NCBI RefSeq assembly: GCF_900115085.1
Contig: NZ_FOVF01000011.1
Location: 51,024-115,023 of the forward strand
Direction: 5' to 3'
From: Dokdonella immobilis
Lineage (GTDB): Bacteria; Pseudomonadota; Gammaproteobacteria; Xanthomonadales; Rhodanobacteraceae
DNA length: 64,000 nt
The position numbers and the translations under genes are program-made. How positions within the stretch are numbered: position 1 is the first letter of the stretch; each line of letters begins with the position of its first letter. The notes beneath the pieces are model-generated. The model saw nothing but the letters and a program-made list of their open reading frames with translations, searched no databases and was not told where the DNA came from. This document shows positions 53,402 through 62,617 of the stretch, piece by piece.

Positions 53402-53428
53402 AAGGGTCCCATTTGAAATTCGACCCTT
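53402..53428. promoter_or_regulatory. Palindromic element 1 upstream of the 53526 gene
   Basis: A 27-bp dyad centred on 53415: outer arms AAGGGTC and GACCCTT, inner ATTT/AAAT, with two mismatched positions between. Related in sequence to the element at 53477-53505. Possible operator or recombination site; no T-run follows, so a terminator is less likely. Confidence 0.5.
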
Positions 53429-53476
53429 GAGAACATTGGTCTGTGAGCCGGAAGCTTGCCGTCGACAAGAGGTTTT

Positions 53477-53505
53477 CAAGGGTCGCGTTTGAAACGCGCC
53501 CCTTG
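53477..53505. promoter_or_regulatory. Palindromic element 2 upstream of the 53526 gene
   Basis: A 29-bp dyad centred on 53491 with a single mismatched pair: CAAGGGTCGCGTTT on the left and AAACGCGCCCCTTG on the right. It shares the AAGGGTC and TTTGAAA parts with element 1, 76 bp away centre to centre. It ends 20 bases before the ATG at 53526 and so would cover the leader or ribosome binding region. The remainder of 53231-53525 shows nothing else. Confidence 0.5.
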
Positions 53506-53525
53506 TCTGCGCAAGGAAGGAAGCC

Positions 53526-54185
53526 ATGAGCAAGAAGAAAATTAGTTCGTACGCGACCCCTGTATATTCAATCGAGCAACAGTGGGAATTGGTCGCGAAG
53601 TTTCGCGACCTACTGATTCGATCGGCCGAAGAGTACCCAGAAGCCGAGCACGTTCAGGTTCAGGCACTGCCACTCATGACCCTCGATACCGCCCAAGTAG
53701 GTATACCATTTCGCCTCGAGAACGACATCTTCGGCGACCCATCGCCAACTTTGGCCAAACTTGAACTCGACTGGCAGAGTTGGAACCGGCGCCACGATTG
53801 CACAGGGTTCATGGACCGAAACCCAAACCATCGGTCCCCACTGGAGGCTCTAAACGCGTGCTTCTACAACTGCCTGGTCCCTCCACCAGAACTGCTTCTG
53901 GCGATTCGTCACGTCAGCTCGTCGTATTTTGATGCAGCCGGGACAGTAACCTTAGAAGAGGCGTTTTTCGGAAAGACGAAACGAAAGGTAGGAAACTACT
54001 CGGCGCGCGTGCATTCGGAAGAGAGCGAAGATGCAAGGATGCGTCTCATGGACATTTATTTCCCTGAAATTCTGAATAGATCAGAAAGAGCCCAAGAAAT
54101 CGTTAAGTGGCTTCGTCTCGACATCTCCCCAGAAACGCTCGAACGCATGGTGAACAAGACGCGTGCGAAGAAAAAAGCCAAGTAG
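53526..54185 (+). CDS. Unknown island protein, 219 residues
   Basis: I do not recognise a family. The ATG follows an unusually strong AAGGAAGGAAG. The protein is soluble and mixed: an N-terminal helix (EQQWELVAKFRDLLIRSAEE), a middle with several Trp/Phe residues (LELDWQSWNRRHDCTGFMD), and a helical, strongly basic C-terminus (TLERMVNKTRAKKKAK). The sequence SPLEALNACFYNCLVPPPEL is distinctive. Base composition is less GC-rich than the backbone, indicating recent transfer. It is preceded by two large palindromes and followed by an excisionase gene. Function unknown; a DNA-binding or phage-derived role is possible. Confidence 0.65.
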   Translation: MSKKKISSYATPVYSIEQQWELVAKFRDLLIRSAEEYPEAEHVQVQALPLMTLDTAQVGIPFRLENDIFGDPSPTLAKLELDWQSWNRRHDCTGFMDRNPNHRSPLEALNACFYNCLVPPPELLLAIRHVSSSYFDAAGTVTLEEAFFGKTKRKVGNYSARVHSEESEDARMRLMDIYFPEILNRSERAQEIVKWLRLDISPETLERMVNKTRAKKKAK

Positions 54186-54356
54186 GCCAATTTCGTAGAT
54201 CGAGGTATCTGGCGACAACACAATGTCGCGAAGGCGAAAGGCGAATCCGCAAGGACGGAGTGGATTATTAAGAGCCTTTTTTGTCCTGTACAAGGGCCGC
54301 AGGATGCGTAAATTCCAGAACCGGCGCGCACTGTTCGCGCGGACGGAGAAGGACGC

Positions 54357-54557
54357 ATGCAGCAAATTGAACCCACAAACACCCCTCTTGCCAACAAGGT
54401 GCCTCAGGCATGTGCACGCCTGGGGATTGGGCGAACGGCACTCTACGAGCTGCTGAAAGCCGGCGCCCTTCGGTCAATCAAAGTCGGCACCAGGACTCTC
54501 ATTCCCGAATCAGAGCTCCTGAAGTTCATCGATCAGCGCATGCAGGCTCGCGAGTGA
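54357..54557 (+). CDS. AlpA/excisionase-like helix-turn-helix protein
   Basis: 66 residues. VPQACARLGIGRTALYELLKAG is a winged-helix (excisionase/MerR-like) motif, then LRSIKVGTRTLIPESELLKFI completes the typical excisionase fold. Such proteins are directionality factors that assist the integrase, or regulators of island genes. RBS AGAAGGA precedes the ATG. The stop overlaps the next gene (GTGA). The 171 bases upstream contain a run of T after GAGCC (near 54280) that might be a terminator, but no paired stem I can defend. Confidence 0.8.
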   Translation: MQQIEPTNTPLANKVPQACARLGIGRTALYELLKAGALRSIKVGTRTLIPESELLKFIDQRMQARE

Positions 54558-54931
54558 TAGGTCACCGCAGAGCAGTTGTGACCGAAATGCGCTCCATTGC
54601 ACCTCACGATGCTGCACAAATGTCCTGGTTATTGGCAGCCTCTCGCCGGCTCGAATCCATCATCTCGCCGTGGCTGACGTTTTCGCCGGGACCGACGGCC
54701 ATCTCAGATGCGATTCGTCAGGTGGATGGCATCGCGATCGGCCTGCGTGAGCTTCTCGAACCGGAAGGATCTGCGATGTCGGATGACTTCCCGCAAACAA
54801 GAATCCCGGGCAAAGCAGGTTCCGGTGTTCACCTGAGTCTGCCAGTAGACAACAGGTCTGGGCGGTCTCCCGAGCGCTATGGCCAAACCCAATCTTGGGC
54901 GCCGCGCGCGGAACTCGGACTCGTGCCATGA
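54554..54931 (+). CDS. Hypothetical island protein, 125 residues
   Basis: The start is taken as GTG 54554, which overlaps the preceding stop as GTGA; GTG 54578 and ATG 54587 are alternatives. The stop overlaps the next ATG (ATGA), so three genes are translationally coupled in series, which is the main reason to accept this one. The central part is helical (MSWLLAASRRLESIISPWL, then ISDAIRQVDGIAIGLRELLEP), and the C-terminus is polar and probably disordered. No family recognised. Confidence 0.5.
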   Translation: MIGHRRAVVTEMRSIAPHDAAQMSWLLAASRRLESIISPWLTFSPGPTAISDAIRQVDGIAIGLRELLEPEGSAMSDDFPQTRIPGKAGSGVHLSLPVDNRSGRSPERYGQTQSWAPRAELGLVP

Positions 54932-55443
54932 CAGTGAGCAGACAAAAAGCGAAAGGGCGCCGCTCAAGCGGGGGATTCATCGCAATCCCTCATTCGGTCA
55001 TGGATAGCCCCAACTGGCTGAGCTGCAGCGCCACTGCCATCAAAATGCTCACAGAGCTTGTCAGGCAATTCAACGGCCACAACAACGGCGATCTCGCGGC
55101 CACACTGTCCATGCTGAAGAAGCGCGGATGGTCGTCGCCAGAAACGATTCACTTCGCCTGCCTCGAACTACGTCACTACGGCCTGATCGAGTTGACAAGA
55201 CAAGGAGGCAAGCATGTGCCCAACTTGTACGCGCTCAGTTGGCAACCAATCGACGACCGCCGCGGAAAACTCGATTGCTCGGCGACACGAATTGCGTCCG
55301 GGGCATGGAAACAATCCCCGCCGGCGCCATTCAAGCGCCCCGCCAAAAATAGAATGCCTGTTACGCCATCCGTATCAAATAGCTACGCCATCCGTAACAA
55401 TGGGGCTAGCTCTCCGGCTGAATTGATACGCCGCCCGCATTGA
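54928..55443 (+). CDS. Winged-helix-like island protein (possible replication or regulatory factor)
   Basis: 171 residues from ATG 54928. The basic N-terminus (TVSRQKAKGRRSSGG) is followed by a domain resembling the winged helix of phage replication and regulatory proteins: FIAIPHSVMDSPNWLSCSA, AIKMLTELVRQFNGHNNGDL, then a GWSSPETIHFACLELRHYGL helix and LIELTRQGGKHVPNLYALSW wing. The C-terminal 50 residues are low-complexity, and their DNA carries three copies of the TACG-N5-CGTA dyad, so this part may be constrained by DNA signals rather than by protein function. It lies directly before the restriction-modification operon. Confidence 0.68.
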   Translation: MTVSRQKAKGRRSSGGFIAIPHSVMDSPNWLSCSATAIKMLTELVRQFNGHNNGDLAATLSMLKKRGWSSPETIHFACLELRHYGLIELTRQGGKHVPNLYALSWQPIDDRRGKLDCSATRIASGAWKQSPPAPFKRPAKNRMPVTPSVSNSYAIRNNGASSPAELIRRPH

Positions 55444-55484
55444 AATCAGGCCATTCTTGCCGATCCCTTGATACGCCATCCGTA
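55362..55484. repeat. Array of 13-bp dyads TACGCCATCCGTA
   Basis: Exact copies start at 55362, 55384 and 55472; a degenerate copy, TACGCCGCCCGCA, starts at 55427. Each exact copy is itself a dyad (TACG-N5-CGTA). Spacings of 22, 43 and 45 are close to two, four and four helical turns, so bound proteins would share a face of the DNA. The last two copies are preceded by TTGA, making TTGATACGCC. Possible operators of the restriction operon or replication iterons. Confidence 0.75.
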
Positions 55485-55496
55485 CTCCTTTATAGA
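55468..55496 (+). promoter_or_regulatory. Candidate promoter of the type I restriction-modification operon
   Basis: TTGATA (55468-55473), a 17-bp spacer and TATAGA (55491-55496) make a near-consensus pair. The fourth TACGCCATCCGTA dyad (55472-55484) overlaps the -35 edge and most of the spacer, so a bound protein would block RNA polymerase. The leader to the hsdM ATG is about 105 bases and contains a TGCGTGT/ACACGCA hairpin (55506-55526). Confidence 0.65.
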
Positions 55497-55609
55497 TTCT
55501 AACCATGCGTGTGCTCCTGACACGCAGCCTGGAGCCCCATCCTGATCCGTAACCGCCAGTCGACTCTCGAAAGCAAACCGAGATCGAAAACTCACCACCG
55601 GAACCCTGC

Positions 55610-58066
55610 ATGCCCCTGACTCTTCCCCAACTCGAACGCCACCTGTTCAAGGCTGCCGACATCTTGCGCGGCAAGATGGACGCCTCCGAGTTCAAGGAAT
55701 ACATCTTCGGCATGTTGTTCCTAAAACGCTGCTCGGACGTGTTTGACCAGCGCCGCGAGCAGGTAATTGCGCAAGAGGTCGCCACCGGTAAAACCCAGAC
55801 CGAAGCCAAAGAAAGCGCCGAGCTCAAGCGCTGGTATGGACAGTCTTTCTACGTACCGTCCACGTCGCGCTGGCAGTTCCTGGTCGATAACGCACACGTC
55901 GGCGTCGGCGATTTCCTCAACAAAGCGCTGGGCGGCTTGGAATCCAACAACTCGAGCCTAGCCGAAGTGCTCGAGCACATCGATTTCTCGCGCAAGGTCG
56001 GCCAGAGCAAGATTCCCGACATCAAACTGCGCCAGCTCATCAGCCATTTCAGCAGTTACCGCCTGCGCAACGAGGATTTCGAATTCCCGGACCTGCTGGG
56101 CGCGGCCTACGAGTACCTGATTCGCGAGTTCGCGGACTCCGCCGGCAAGAAAGGCGGTGAGTTCTACACCCCGCGCCCGGTCGTGCGAATGATGGTGCGG
56201 CTAATCAAGCCCGAACAGCAGCACAGCATTTACGATCCCTGCCTGGGATCAGGCGGCATGCTGGTGCTGGCCAAGGAGTACATCGACGAGCACGGTGGCG
56301 ACGGCACGCGCGCGGACTTGTGTGGGCAGGAGGCGAACGGCACTGTTTGGTCAATCGCCAAGATGAACATGCTGCTGCACGGCATCAGCACCGCCGACCT
56401 GCGCAACGACGACACCCTGGCCGAGCCGCAGCACACCGAGGGCGGCGAACTGATGCGCTTCGACCGCGTGCTCTCGAACCCGCCGTTCTCGATCAACTGG
56501 GGCACTGCCGACACCGATCGCCAAGGGCAGCCTGTCTTCCAACCGAAATTCGCTGAACGCTTCCGCTACGGCCAAGTGCCGCTGGGCAGCAAGAAGGCCG
56601 ACCTGATGTTCCTGCAACACATGGTGGCGGTCACCCGCGACGGCGGCATGGTCGCCACCGTGATGCCGCACGGCGTTCTGTTCCGTGGCGGTGAGGAACG
56701 CGCCATTCGCGCCGCCATGATCGAGGCCGACCTAGTGGAAGCCGTGATCGGCCTGCCCGCCAACCTGTTCTACGGCACCGGCATCCCTGCCTGCGTGCTG
56801 GTGCTGCGGCAGCGCCAGGGCAACCACAGCGGCAAGCCTGTCGAGCGCCAGGGCAAGGTGCTGTTTATCAACGCGGACCGCGAGTACTTCGAGGGCCGGG
56901 CCCAGAACTACTTGCTGCCCGAGCACATCGAGAAGGTCGTCAACACCTTCGAGAACTTCGCCGAGGTGCCGGGATTCAGCGCCATCGTGCGCAACGCCAC
57001 CCTGCGCGAGAACGACTGCAACCTCAACATCCGCCGCTACGCCGACAACGCCCCGCCGCCCGAGCCGCAGGACGTGCGTGCTCACCTGCTGGGCGGCGTA
57101 CCCAAGGCCGAGGTGCAGGCCAAGGCCGAGCTGTTCACCGCGCACGGCCTGGACCCGCTGGCGCTGTTCGTCGAGCGCGACGCTGGCTACTTCGACATTC
57201 GCCCCGAGCTGGCCACACGTCAGGACATCAAGCGCGCGGTCGAGACGAACGCCGGGCTCGTGGCCCGCGAACAGGCCGTGCGCGACGCGTTCGAGGCGTG
57301 GTGGCAGGCACACAGCCCGCGCATCACCGCGTTGGCCGGTGCGCAGAACTTTGTCGGACTACGCAACGACCTGCTGCACAGCTTCAGCGCCGCGCTGGAG
57401 CCGGCGGGCGTCCTCGGACGATTCCAGGTGCGTGGCATCGTGGCCGGCTTCTGGGAAGACGCCAAGTATGAGTTCATGACGCTGATGGCGCGCGGCGCCA
57501 AGGGCGTGGTCGACGCGTGGCGCACCAGCATCCTGACCGCGCTGGACGACGACCAGACCAAGGACAGTCCACTGGAGCACAAGCTGGTCAAGTTCCTGAT
57601 GGCCGACTTCGTCGAGGCGCAGGCCGAGCTGGAGGCACGCAAGGCCGAGCTGGACGGCGAGATCAAGGCCGCCACGCCAGACAAGGGCGCGGACGAGGAT
57701 AACGACGGTGAAGAGGCCAGCGACGACGAGCCGGCGGTGGACGAGGCGCAGATCAGGGAATGGAAAAAGCAGCTCGCCGCACTCAAGAAGGAGATCAAGG
57801 CGCAGGCACAAGGCTTCGCGGATCGGCTGAGCGCGGCGGTCGATGCGCTGGACGAAGCTGGCGCTGCCACGCTACTTCTAGCGATCCTACGCAACGACAT
57901 GCAGGTGATCCAGGGACGGTACATCAGTACGCAGCGGCAGCAGGTCGTCGCGGCATTCGAGAACTGGTGGGACAAATACCAGATGACATTGACGGGTATC
58001 GAAGATCAACGGGGCGCAGCGGCAGAGCAGTTGCGCGAGTTCGTTAGGGTTCTCGGCTATGTCTGA
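55610..58066 (+). CDS. hsdM: Type I restriction-modification system, DNA methyltransferase subunit HsdM
   Basis: 818 residues. The HsdM N-terminal helical domain (about 5-140) is followed by the N6-adenine methyltransferase: FYTPRPVV (186-193), SAM loop DPCLGSGGM (209-217) and the catalytic NPPF (290-293, in [10 protein letters not shown]). It transfers methyl groups from SAM to adenine within the site chosen by HsdS, and is required for cutting as well. The last roughly 330 residues exceed the 500-residue norm and include an acidic, coiled-coil stretch ([17 protein letters not shown]) before [20 protein letters not shown]. The stop overlaps hsdS by eight bases. Confidence 0.94.
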   Translation: MPLTLPQLERHLFKAADILRGKMDASEFKEYIFGMLFLKRCSDVFDQRREQVIAQEVATGKTQTEAKESAELKRWYGQSFYVPSTSRWQFLVDNAHVGVGDFLNKALGGLESNNSSLAEVLEHIDFSRKVGQSKIPDIKLRQLISHFSSYRLRNEDFEFPDLLGAAYEYLIREFADSAGKKGGEFYTPRPVVRMMVRLIKPEQQHSIYDPCLGSGGMLVLAKEYIDEHGGDGTRADLCGQEANGTVWSIAKMNMLLHGISTADLRNDDTLAEPQHTEGGELMRFDRVLSNPPFSINWGTADTDRQGQPVFQPKFAERFRYGQVPLGSKKADLMFLQHMVAVTRDGGMVATVMPHGVLFRGGEERAIRAAMIEADLVEAVIGLPANLFYGTGIPACVLVLRQRQGNHSGKPVERQGKVLFINADREYFEGRAQNYLLPEHIEKVVNTFENFAEVPGFSAIVRNATLRENDCNLNIRRYADNAPPPEPQDVRAHLLGGVPKAEVQAKAELFTAHGLDPLALFVERDAGYFDIRPELATRQDIKRAVETNAGLVAREQAVRDAFEAWWQAHSPRITALAGAQNFVGLRNDLLHSFSAALEPAGVLGRFQVRGIVAGFWEDAKYEFMTLMARGAKGVVDAWRTSILTALDDDQTKDSPLEHKLVKFLMADFVEAQAELEARKAELDGEIKAATPDKGADEDNDGEEASDDEPAVDEAQIREWKKQLAALKKEIKAQAQGFADRLSAAVDALDEAGAATLLLAILRNDMQVIQGRYISTQRQQVVAAFENWWDKYQMTLTGIEDQRGAAAEQLREFVRVLGYV

Positions 58067-59315
58067 GCGTGGTTTCCAGTGGGCTGCCCTGGATGACTTG
58101 ATCCAGAGTGACAAGCCAATTTGCTACGGGGTCCTGAAGCCAGGAATTGAAGATCCTCATGGCATTCCGCTGGTGCGCATTGTTGACATCGAAAGTTCAG
58201 AACTTCGGCGCGATGGACTGTTTCGGATCACACCCGCGCTAGACAAGCAGTTCGGCCGTAGCCGCATTGACGCCGGCGACCTATTGCTGTCAATCCAAGG
58301 GACCGTTGGGCGAGTTGCGATCGTTCCGCCAGGGGTGGCTGGCGCTAACATCTCGCGGACGATTGCGCGCCTTTCTTTCACGTCAGGAGGCGACGCTAGG
58401 TTCTACAAGCACTGGTTCCTGTCGAACGATGGCCTGCGCACGATTGACGGCGCGATTGTAGGTACGACGCGGTCGAGTTTGAACATCGGCGTGCTCCGCA
58501 AAGTAGCGGTTCCATCGCCCGATGGCCCTGAAAAGGCAAAGATCGCAGAAGTCCTCGACACTCTCGACACGATCATCCGCCAGACCGAGGCGATTATCGA
58601 GAAGCTCAAGCAGGTCAAACAGGGGCTGCTACACGACCTGCTGACCCGCGGCATAGATGCCAACGGCGAACTGCGCCCGCCGCAAAGCCAAGCGCCCCAT
58701 CTATATAGGGACTCGCCGCTGGGGTGGATTCCGCGTGCGTGGACGTCTTCCAGCCTGGGTACTTCTGCCGATTTCAAGTCTGGATATGCATTCAAAGAGC
58801 ACGAGCTCAGCGCCGATGGGATGCGCGTCGTCCGTATCTCGAATCTTCACAAACCGGACTTCCCTTACTGGAACTACGACGGGCGCGTAAGACCTGCATG
58901 GGTAGTGAATGATGGTGATCTGCTGTTTTCTTGGGCTGGCGTCGCCTCGTCAATAGATGCGTACATTTACAGAGGCGATACGGCACTGCTAAACCAACAC
59001 ATCTACAACCTCCACATCGAGGATCGTGTTCGTAGAGCTTGGACATTTCACTGCCTGAATGTCCAGCTCCCAAAGCTCCGTGAATCGATCGAAGGGGGCG
59101 CCGGGCAGCTACATCTGACCAAAGCGAAGATCCAGCAAATCCAGATAGCCTTTCCCGATGCCGAGGAGTTGGCTGCAATCATTTATCGGCTTGAGTGTTT
59201 CGAAGAGCGTGTTTCACAAGAGATAGCGACATTCGATAAATTGCAGGTGCTCAAGTCCGGCCTCATGGACGACCTACTCACCGGCCGCGTCCGCGTCACC
59301 CCGCTGCTGGCCTGA
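58059..59315 (+). CDS. hsdS: Type I restriction-modification system, specificity subunit HsdS
   Basis: 418 residues with two target-recognition domains separated by conserved helices. The first domain (about 5-160) contains [12 protein letters not shown] and [17 protein letters not shown]; the central conserved helix is [38 protein letters not shown]. The second domain (about 215-365) contains [12 protein letters not shown] and [19 protein letters not shown], and the C-terminal helix ends [16 protein letters not shown]. Both halves are full length, so a bipartite recognition site is expected. Composition is slightly more AT-rich than hsdM and hsdR, as is common for swapped specificity domains. 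No inverted second hsdS copy is present here. Confidence 0.93.
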   Translation: MSERGFQWAALDDLIQSDKPICYGVLKPGIEDPHGIPLVRIVDIESSELRRDGLFRITPALDKQFGRSRIDAGDLLLSIQGTVGRVAIVPPGVAGANISRTIARLSFTSGGDARFYKHWFLSNDGLRTIDGAIVGTTRSSLNIGVLRKVAVPSPDGPEKAKIAEVLDTLDTIIRQTEAIIEKLKQVKQGLLHDLLTRGIDANGELRPPQSQAPHLYRDSPLGWIPRAWTSSSLGTSADFKSGYAFKEHELSADGMRVVRISNLHKPDFPYWNYDGRVRPAWVVNDGDLLFSWAGVASSIDAYIYRGDTALLNQHIYNLHIEDRVRRAWTFHCLNVQLPKLRESIEGGAGQLHLTKAKIQQIQIAFPDAEELAAIIYRLECFEERVSQEIATFDKLQVLKSGLMDDLLTGRVRVTPLLA

Positions 59316-59326
59316 CCGAGAACACC

Positions 59327-62300
59327 ATGGGCTGGGAACTCACAGCGGTCGAAAAACCCTTCGTCGAGCAGCTCATGACGATGGGCTGGCGGTATGTCGA
59401 AGGCGGCCTCGACTCACCTGTCCGCACCGGCCGCGCGAACTTCACGGAGGTCATCCAGGAAAACACCCTTCGTAGCCAGCTCCAAGCGCTGAACCTCGAT
59501 GCCACCGGGCAACCATGGCTTGACGATGAGCGCGTATCGCAAGCCGTGGGCGCGATCACCCGCATTCCCGCCCATCGGCTGATGGAGGCCAACCAGGCCG
59601 CCACAGAGCTGATGCTGGGTGGACTAACGGTTGAGGGCCTTCCAGGCTGGGACGGCGGCCGCAACCAGACGATCCACTTCATCGACTGGGCGAACCCTGA
59701 GCGCAACGAGTTCACCGTCATTAGTCAGTACCGGGTGGATTGCCCACCGAGCTACAACCGGGGCAAGGCGTTCATCGTGCCCGACCTCGTGCTGCTAGTG
59801 AACGGCATTCCGCTGGTGGTAGTGGAGTGCAAGAGTCCCAGCGTGCCCGAGCCGCTTGCGGAGGCCGTCGATCAACTGCGGCGCTACACCAATCAGCGTC
59901 GCGCCAGCGGCGAGGTCGATGAGAACGAGGGTAACGAGCCGCTGTTCCATACCAACCAGTTGCTCATCGCCACCAGCTTCGATGAGGCGCGCGTGGGCAG
60001 TGTGGGTGCTGCGTTCCACCACTACGGCACCTGGAAGACGGTGATTGGCGCCGACGGCCAGGGAACGGAGTCAGACGCCGCGGCCGCGCTCGGCAAGCCC
60101 AAGCTTTCCGAGCAGGAACGTTTGGTGGCAGGATTGCTTCGCCCGGCGCACCTGCTGGATGTGGTTCGGCATTTCATGTTGTTCATGACTGTCGAGGGAC
60201 AAACGATCAAAGCGGTATGCCGCTACCAGCAGTACCGTGCCGTCAATCACGCCATCCACCGCCTTCGCAATGGCAAGACCCGTCGCCAGGATGGTGAGCA
60301 TGATCGGCGCGGCGGCATCGTCTGGCACACGCAGGGCTCGGGCAAGAGCCTGACCATGGTGTTCCTGATGCGCAAACTGCGCACCGACGCACTACTACGC
60401 CGCTTCAAGGTAGTGGTGGTGACCGACCGCCATGACCTAGAGCGCCAGCTTTCCGAGACCGCCACGCTCACCGGTCAGAACGTGGTGCGTGCCACATCTG
60501 CCAACGATTTGAAGCGCCTGCTCCGCCGCGACGGACCGGACATCGTCTTCGGCATGATCCAGAAGCAGCGCAGTGGCGACGCCGCCGGCGAGCCCGGGCT
60601 GACGGTTGACGACCTGCCCAAACCTCAAGTACGCGAACCAGCCGCGGATGAAGTACTGAATGACGACGAGGCGATTTTGGTGCTGGTCGACGAGGCCCAC
60701 CGCGGGCAAGCCGGCGACCTGCAGGCGATGCTGATGGCCGGCCTGCCCAATTGTGCACGCATCGGATTCACGGGCACCCCAATCCTGATGGGCGATAAGA
60801 AGCGCACGCACGAGATCTTCGGCGAATTCATCGACAAGTACACCATCCGTGAAGCCGAGGCCGACGGCGCCATCGTGCCAATCCTTTATGAGGGTCGTAC
60901 AGCGCATGGCGCAGTGAAGGATGGCGCGAGCCTCGATGATCTGTTCGAAGACCTCTTCCGCGAGCACACGCCCGAGGAACTGGAGGCGATCAAGGCCAAG
61001 TACGCCACAAAGGGCCAGATTTTCGAGGCGCCGGACCTTATCCGCGACAAGTCCCGCGACATGCTGCGCCATTACGTGACCAACATTCTGCCCAATGGCT
61101 TCAAGGCCCAGGTGGTCGCCTACAGCCGGCTGGCCGTCGTTCGCTACCTCGACGCCTTTATTGCCGCGCGCGATGAACTGTTGGCTGAGGCACGCGCGCT
61201 GGGCCCCGAGGACAAGGCGATGGACGACGAGGCGCTGTGCACGCGTCCGCCGGCCGTGCAGGCGCAGGTACAGGCGTGGCGCCAGCGCGAGGTACTGGCC
61301 CGCATAGAGTTCATGCCCATCATTTCGGGCAGCAACAACGATGACCCGACCTGGAAGCAGTGGACCGACAGCGCGCCCCAGGAGCAACGCATCAAGCGGT
61401 TCAAGAAGCCGCTGCTGCATGCCGATCCGGCCAAGTCTGACCCGCTGGCCTTCCTGATCGTGAAATCGATGCTACTGACCGGCTTTGATGCGCCGATCGA
61501 GGGTGTCATGTACCTGGATCGGCCGATCCGCGAGGCCGAGCTCCTGCAGACCATCGCGCGCGTGAACCGTACCGGCCACGGCAAGAAGTTCGGCATCGTG
61601 GTGGACTACTACGGCCTGGCGCATCACCTGAAAGAGGCCCTAAACGTCTACGCCGAGGACGATATCGACGGCGCCTTGCATAGCCTGAAGGACGAGATTC
61701 CGGTGCTGCGCGACCGCCACGTTCGCGTGGTCGACCTGTTCCGCAGCCGCGGCATCGACAGCCTGACCGATGTCGAGGCCTGCGTGGAGGTGCTGGCCAA
61801 TGAGCGGCTGCGCGCCGAATTCGCGGTCAAGCTGAAGTCGTTTTTGGACATGCTGGACGTGGTGCTGCCCCGACCAGAGGGCCTGCCCTTCGCGCCTGAC
61901 GCCAAGAAGCTCGCCTTCATCTATGCCCGCGCGCGCAACCGCTACCGCGACACGCCAGTGCTGGGCAAGGACGTCGGCGCCAAGGTGCGCAAGCTGATTG
62001 ATGACCACGTCGTCTCAATGGGCGTGGATCCGAAGATCCCGCCCATTTCACTTACTGATGCGGACTTCGAAACCCATGTGACGCGCGAGCCGAATGATCG
62101 CGCCAAGGCGTCGGAGATGGAGCACGCGATCCGCGCCCACATCCGCGAGCACCTGGACCAGGACCCTGTCGCCTACCGCAAGCTGAGCGAGCGGCTGCGT
62201 GACGTGCTGGACAAGCTCGGCGAACAGTGGGACGCGCTGACCAAGGCACTGCAGGGACTGGTGGACGAGATTCGTGCTGGGCACGTCGCGCCGGACGACC

Positions 62301-62617
62301 GGCTACCGGACCTGCCGGAACACTATGGGCCGTTCCTGCGATTGATCGTGGATGCGTTCGCTGGTGATCGGGCGATTACAGCTGCCGAGCAGAAATTGCT
62401 GGTGAACCTGACCGTGGAGGTTGTCGATACGATTTCGGCCGAGTTGGTGCCGAACTTCTGGCGGCCCAACCGGCAGCCGGCGCAGGACGCGTTGAACACG
62501 CGCCTTTTCGAGCTGCTGATGGCATCGCGCCTGCTGCCGACGCCGCAGATCGAGGCTCTCGTCGACAAGCTGATGGCGTTGGCGCGGGCAAATCATGATC
62601 GTCTGGGGCGCGCATGA
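59327..62617 (+). CDS. hsdR: Type I restriction-modification system, endonuclease/translocase subunit HsdR
   Basis: 1096 residues. The PD-(D/E)xK nuclease domain includes VPDLVLLVNGIPLVVVEC-KS with Glu167 and Lys169. The superfamily 2 translocase follows: Walker A WHTQGSGKSLTM (about 333-344), Walker B DEAH at 455-458, GFTGTPI, and later LTGFDAP and QTIARVNRTG (motif VI with the arginine finger). The C-terminal helical domain binds the methylase complex. All key residues are intact. It pumps DNA and cuts unmodified DNA far from the site. It starts 11 bases after hsdS. Confidence 0.95.
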   Translation: MGWELTAVEKPFVEQLMTMGWRYVEGGLDSPVRTGRANFTEVIQENTLRSQLQALNLDATGQPWLDDERVSQAVGAITRIPAHRLMEANQAATELMLGGLTVEGLPGWDGGRNQTIHFIDWANPERNEFTVISQYRVDCPPSYNRGKAFIVPDLVLLVNGIPLVVVECKSPSVPEPLAEAVDQLRRYTNQRRASGEVDENEGNEPLFHTNQLLIATSFDEARVGSVGAAFHHYGTWKTVIGADGQGTESDAAAALGKPKLSEQERLVAGLLRPAHLLDVVRHFMLFMTVEGQTIKAVCRYQQYRAVNHAIHRLRNGKTRRQDGEHDRRGGIVWHTQGSGKSLTMVFLMRKLRTDALLRRFKVVVVTDRHDLERQLSETATLTGQNVVRATSANDLKRLLRRDGPDIVFGMIQKQRSGDAAGEPGLTVDDLPKPQVREPAADEVLNDDEAILVLVDEAHRGQAGDLQAMLMAGLPNCARIGFTGTPILMGDKKRTHEIFGEFIDKYTIREAEADGAIVPILYEGRTAHGAVKDGASLDDLFEDLFREHTPEELEAIKAKYATKGQIFEAPDLIRDKSRDMLRHYVTNILPNGFKAQVVAYSRLAVVRYLDAFIAARDELLAEARALGPEDKAMDDEALCTRPPAVQAQVQAWRQREVLARIEFMPIISGSNNDDPTWKQWTDSAPQEQRIKRFKKPLLHADPAKSDPLAFLIVKSMLLTGFDAPIEGVMYLDRPIREAELLQTIARVNRTGHGKKFGIVVDYYGLAHHLKEALNVYAEDDIDGALHSLKDEIPVLRDRHVRVVDLFRSRGIDSLTDVEACVEVLANERLRAEFAVKLKSFLDMLDVVLPRPEGLPFAPDAKKLAFIYARARNRYRDTPVLGKDVGAKVRKLIDDHVVSMGVDPKIPPISLTDADFETHVTREPNDRAKASEMEHAIRAHIREHLDQDPVAYRKLSERLRDVLDKLGEQWDALTKALQGLVDEIRAGHVAPDDRLPDLPEHYGPFLRLIVDAFAGDRAITAAEQKLLVNLTVEVVDTISAELVPNFWRPNRQPAQDALNTRLFELLMASRLLPTPQIEALVDKLMALARANHDRLGRA

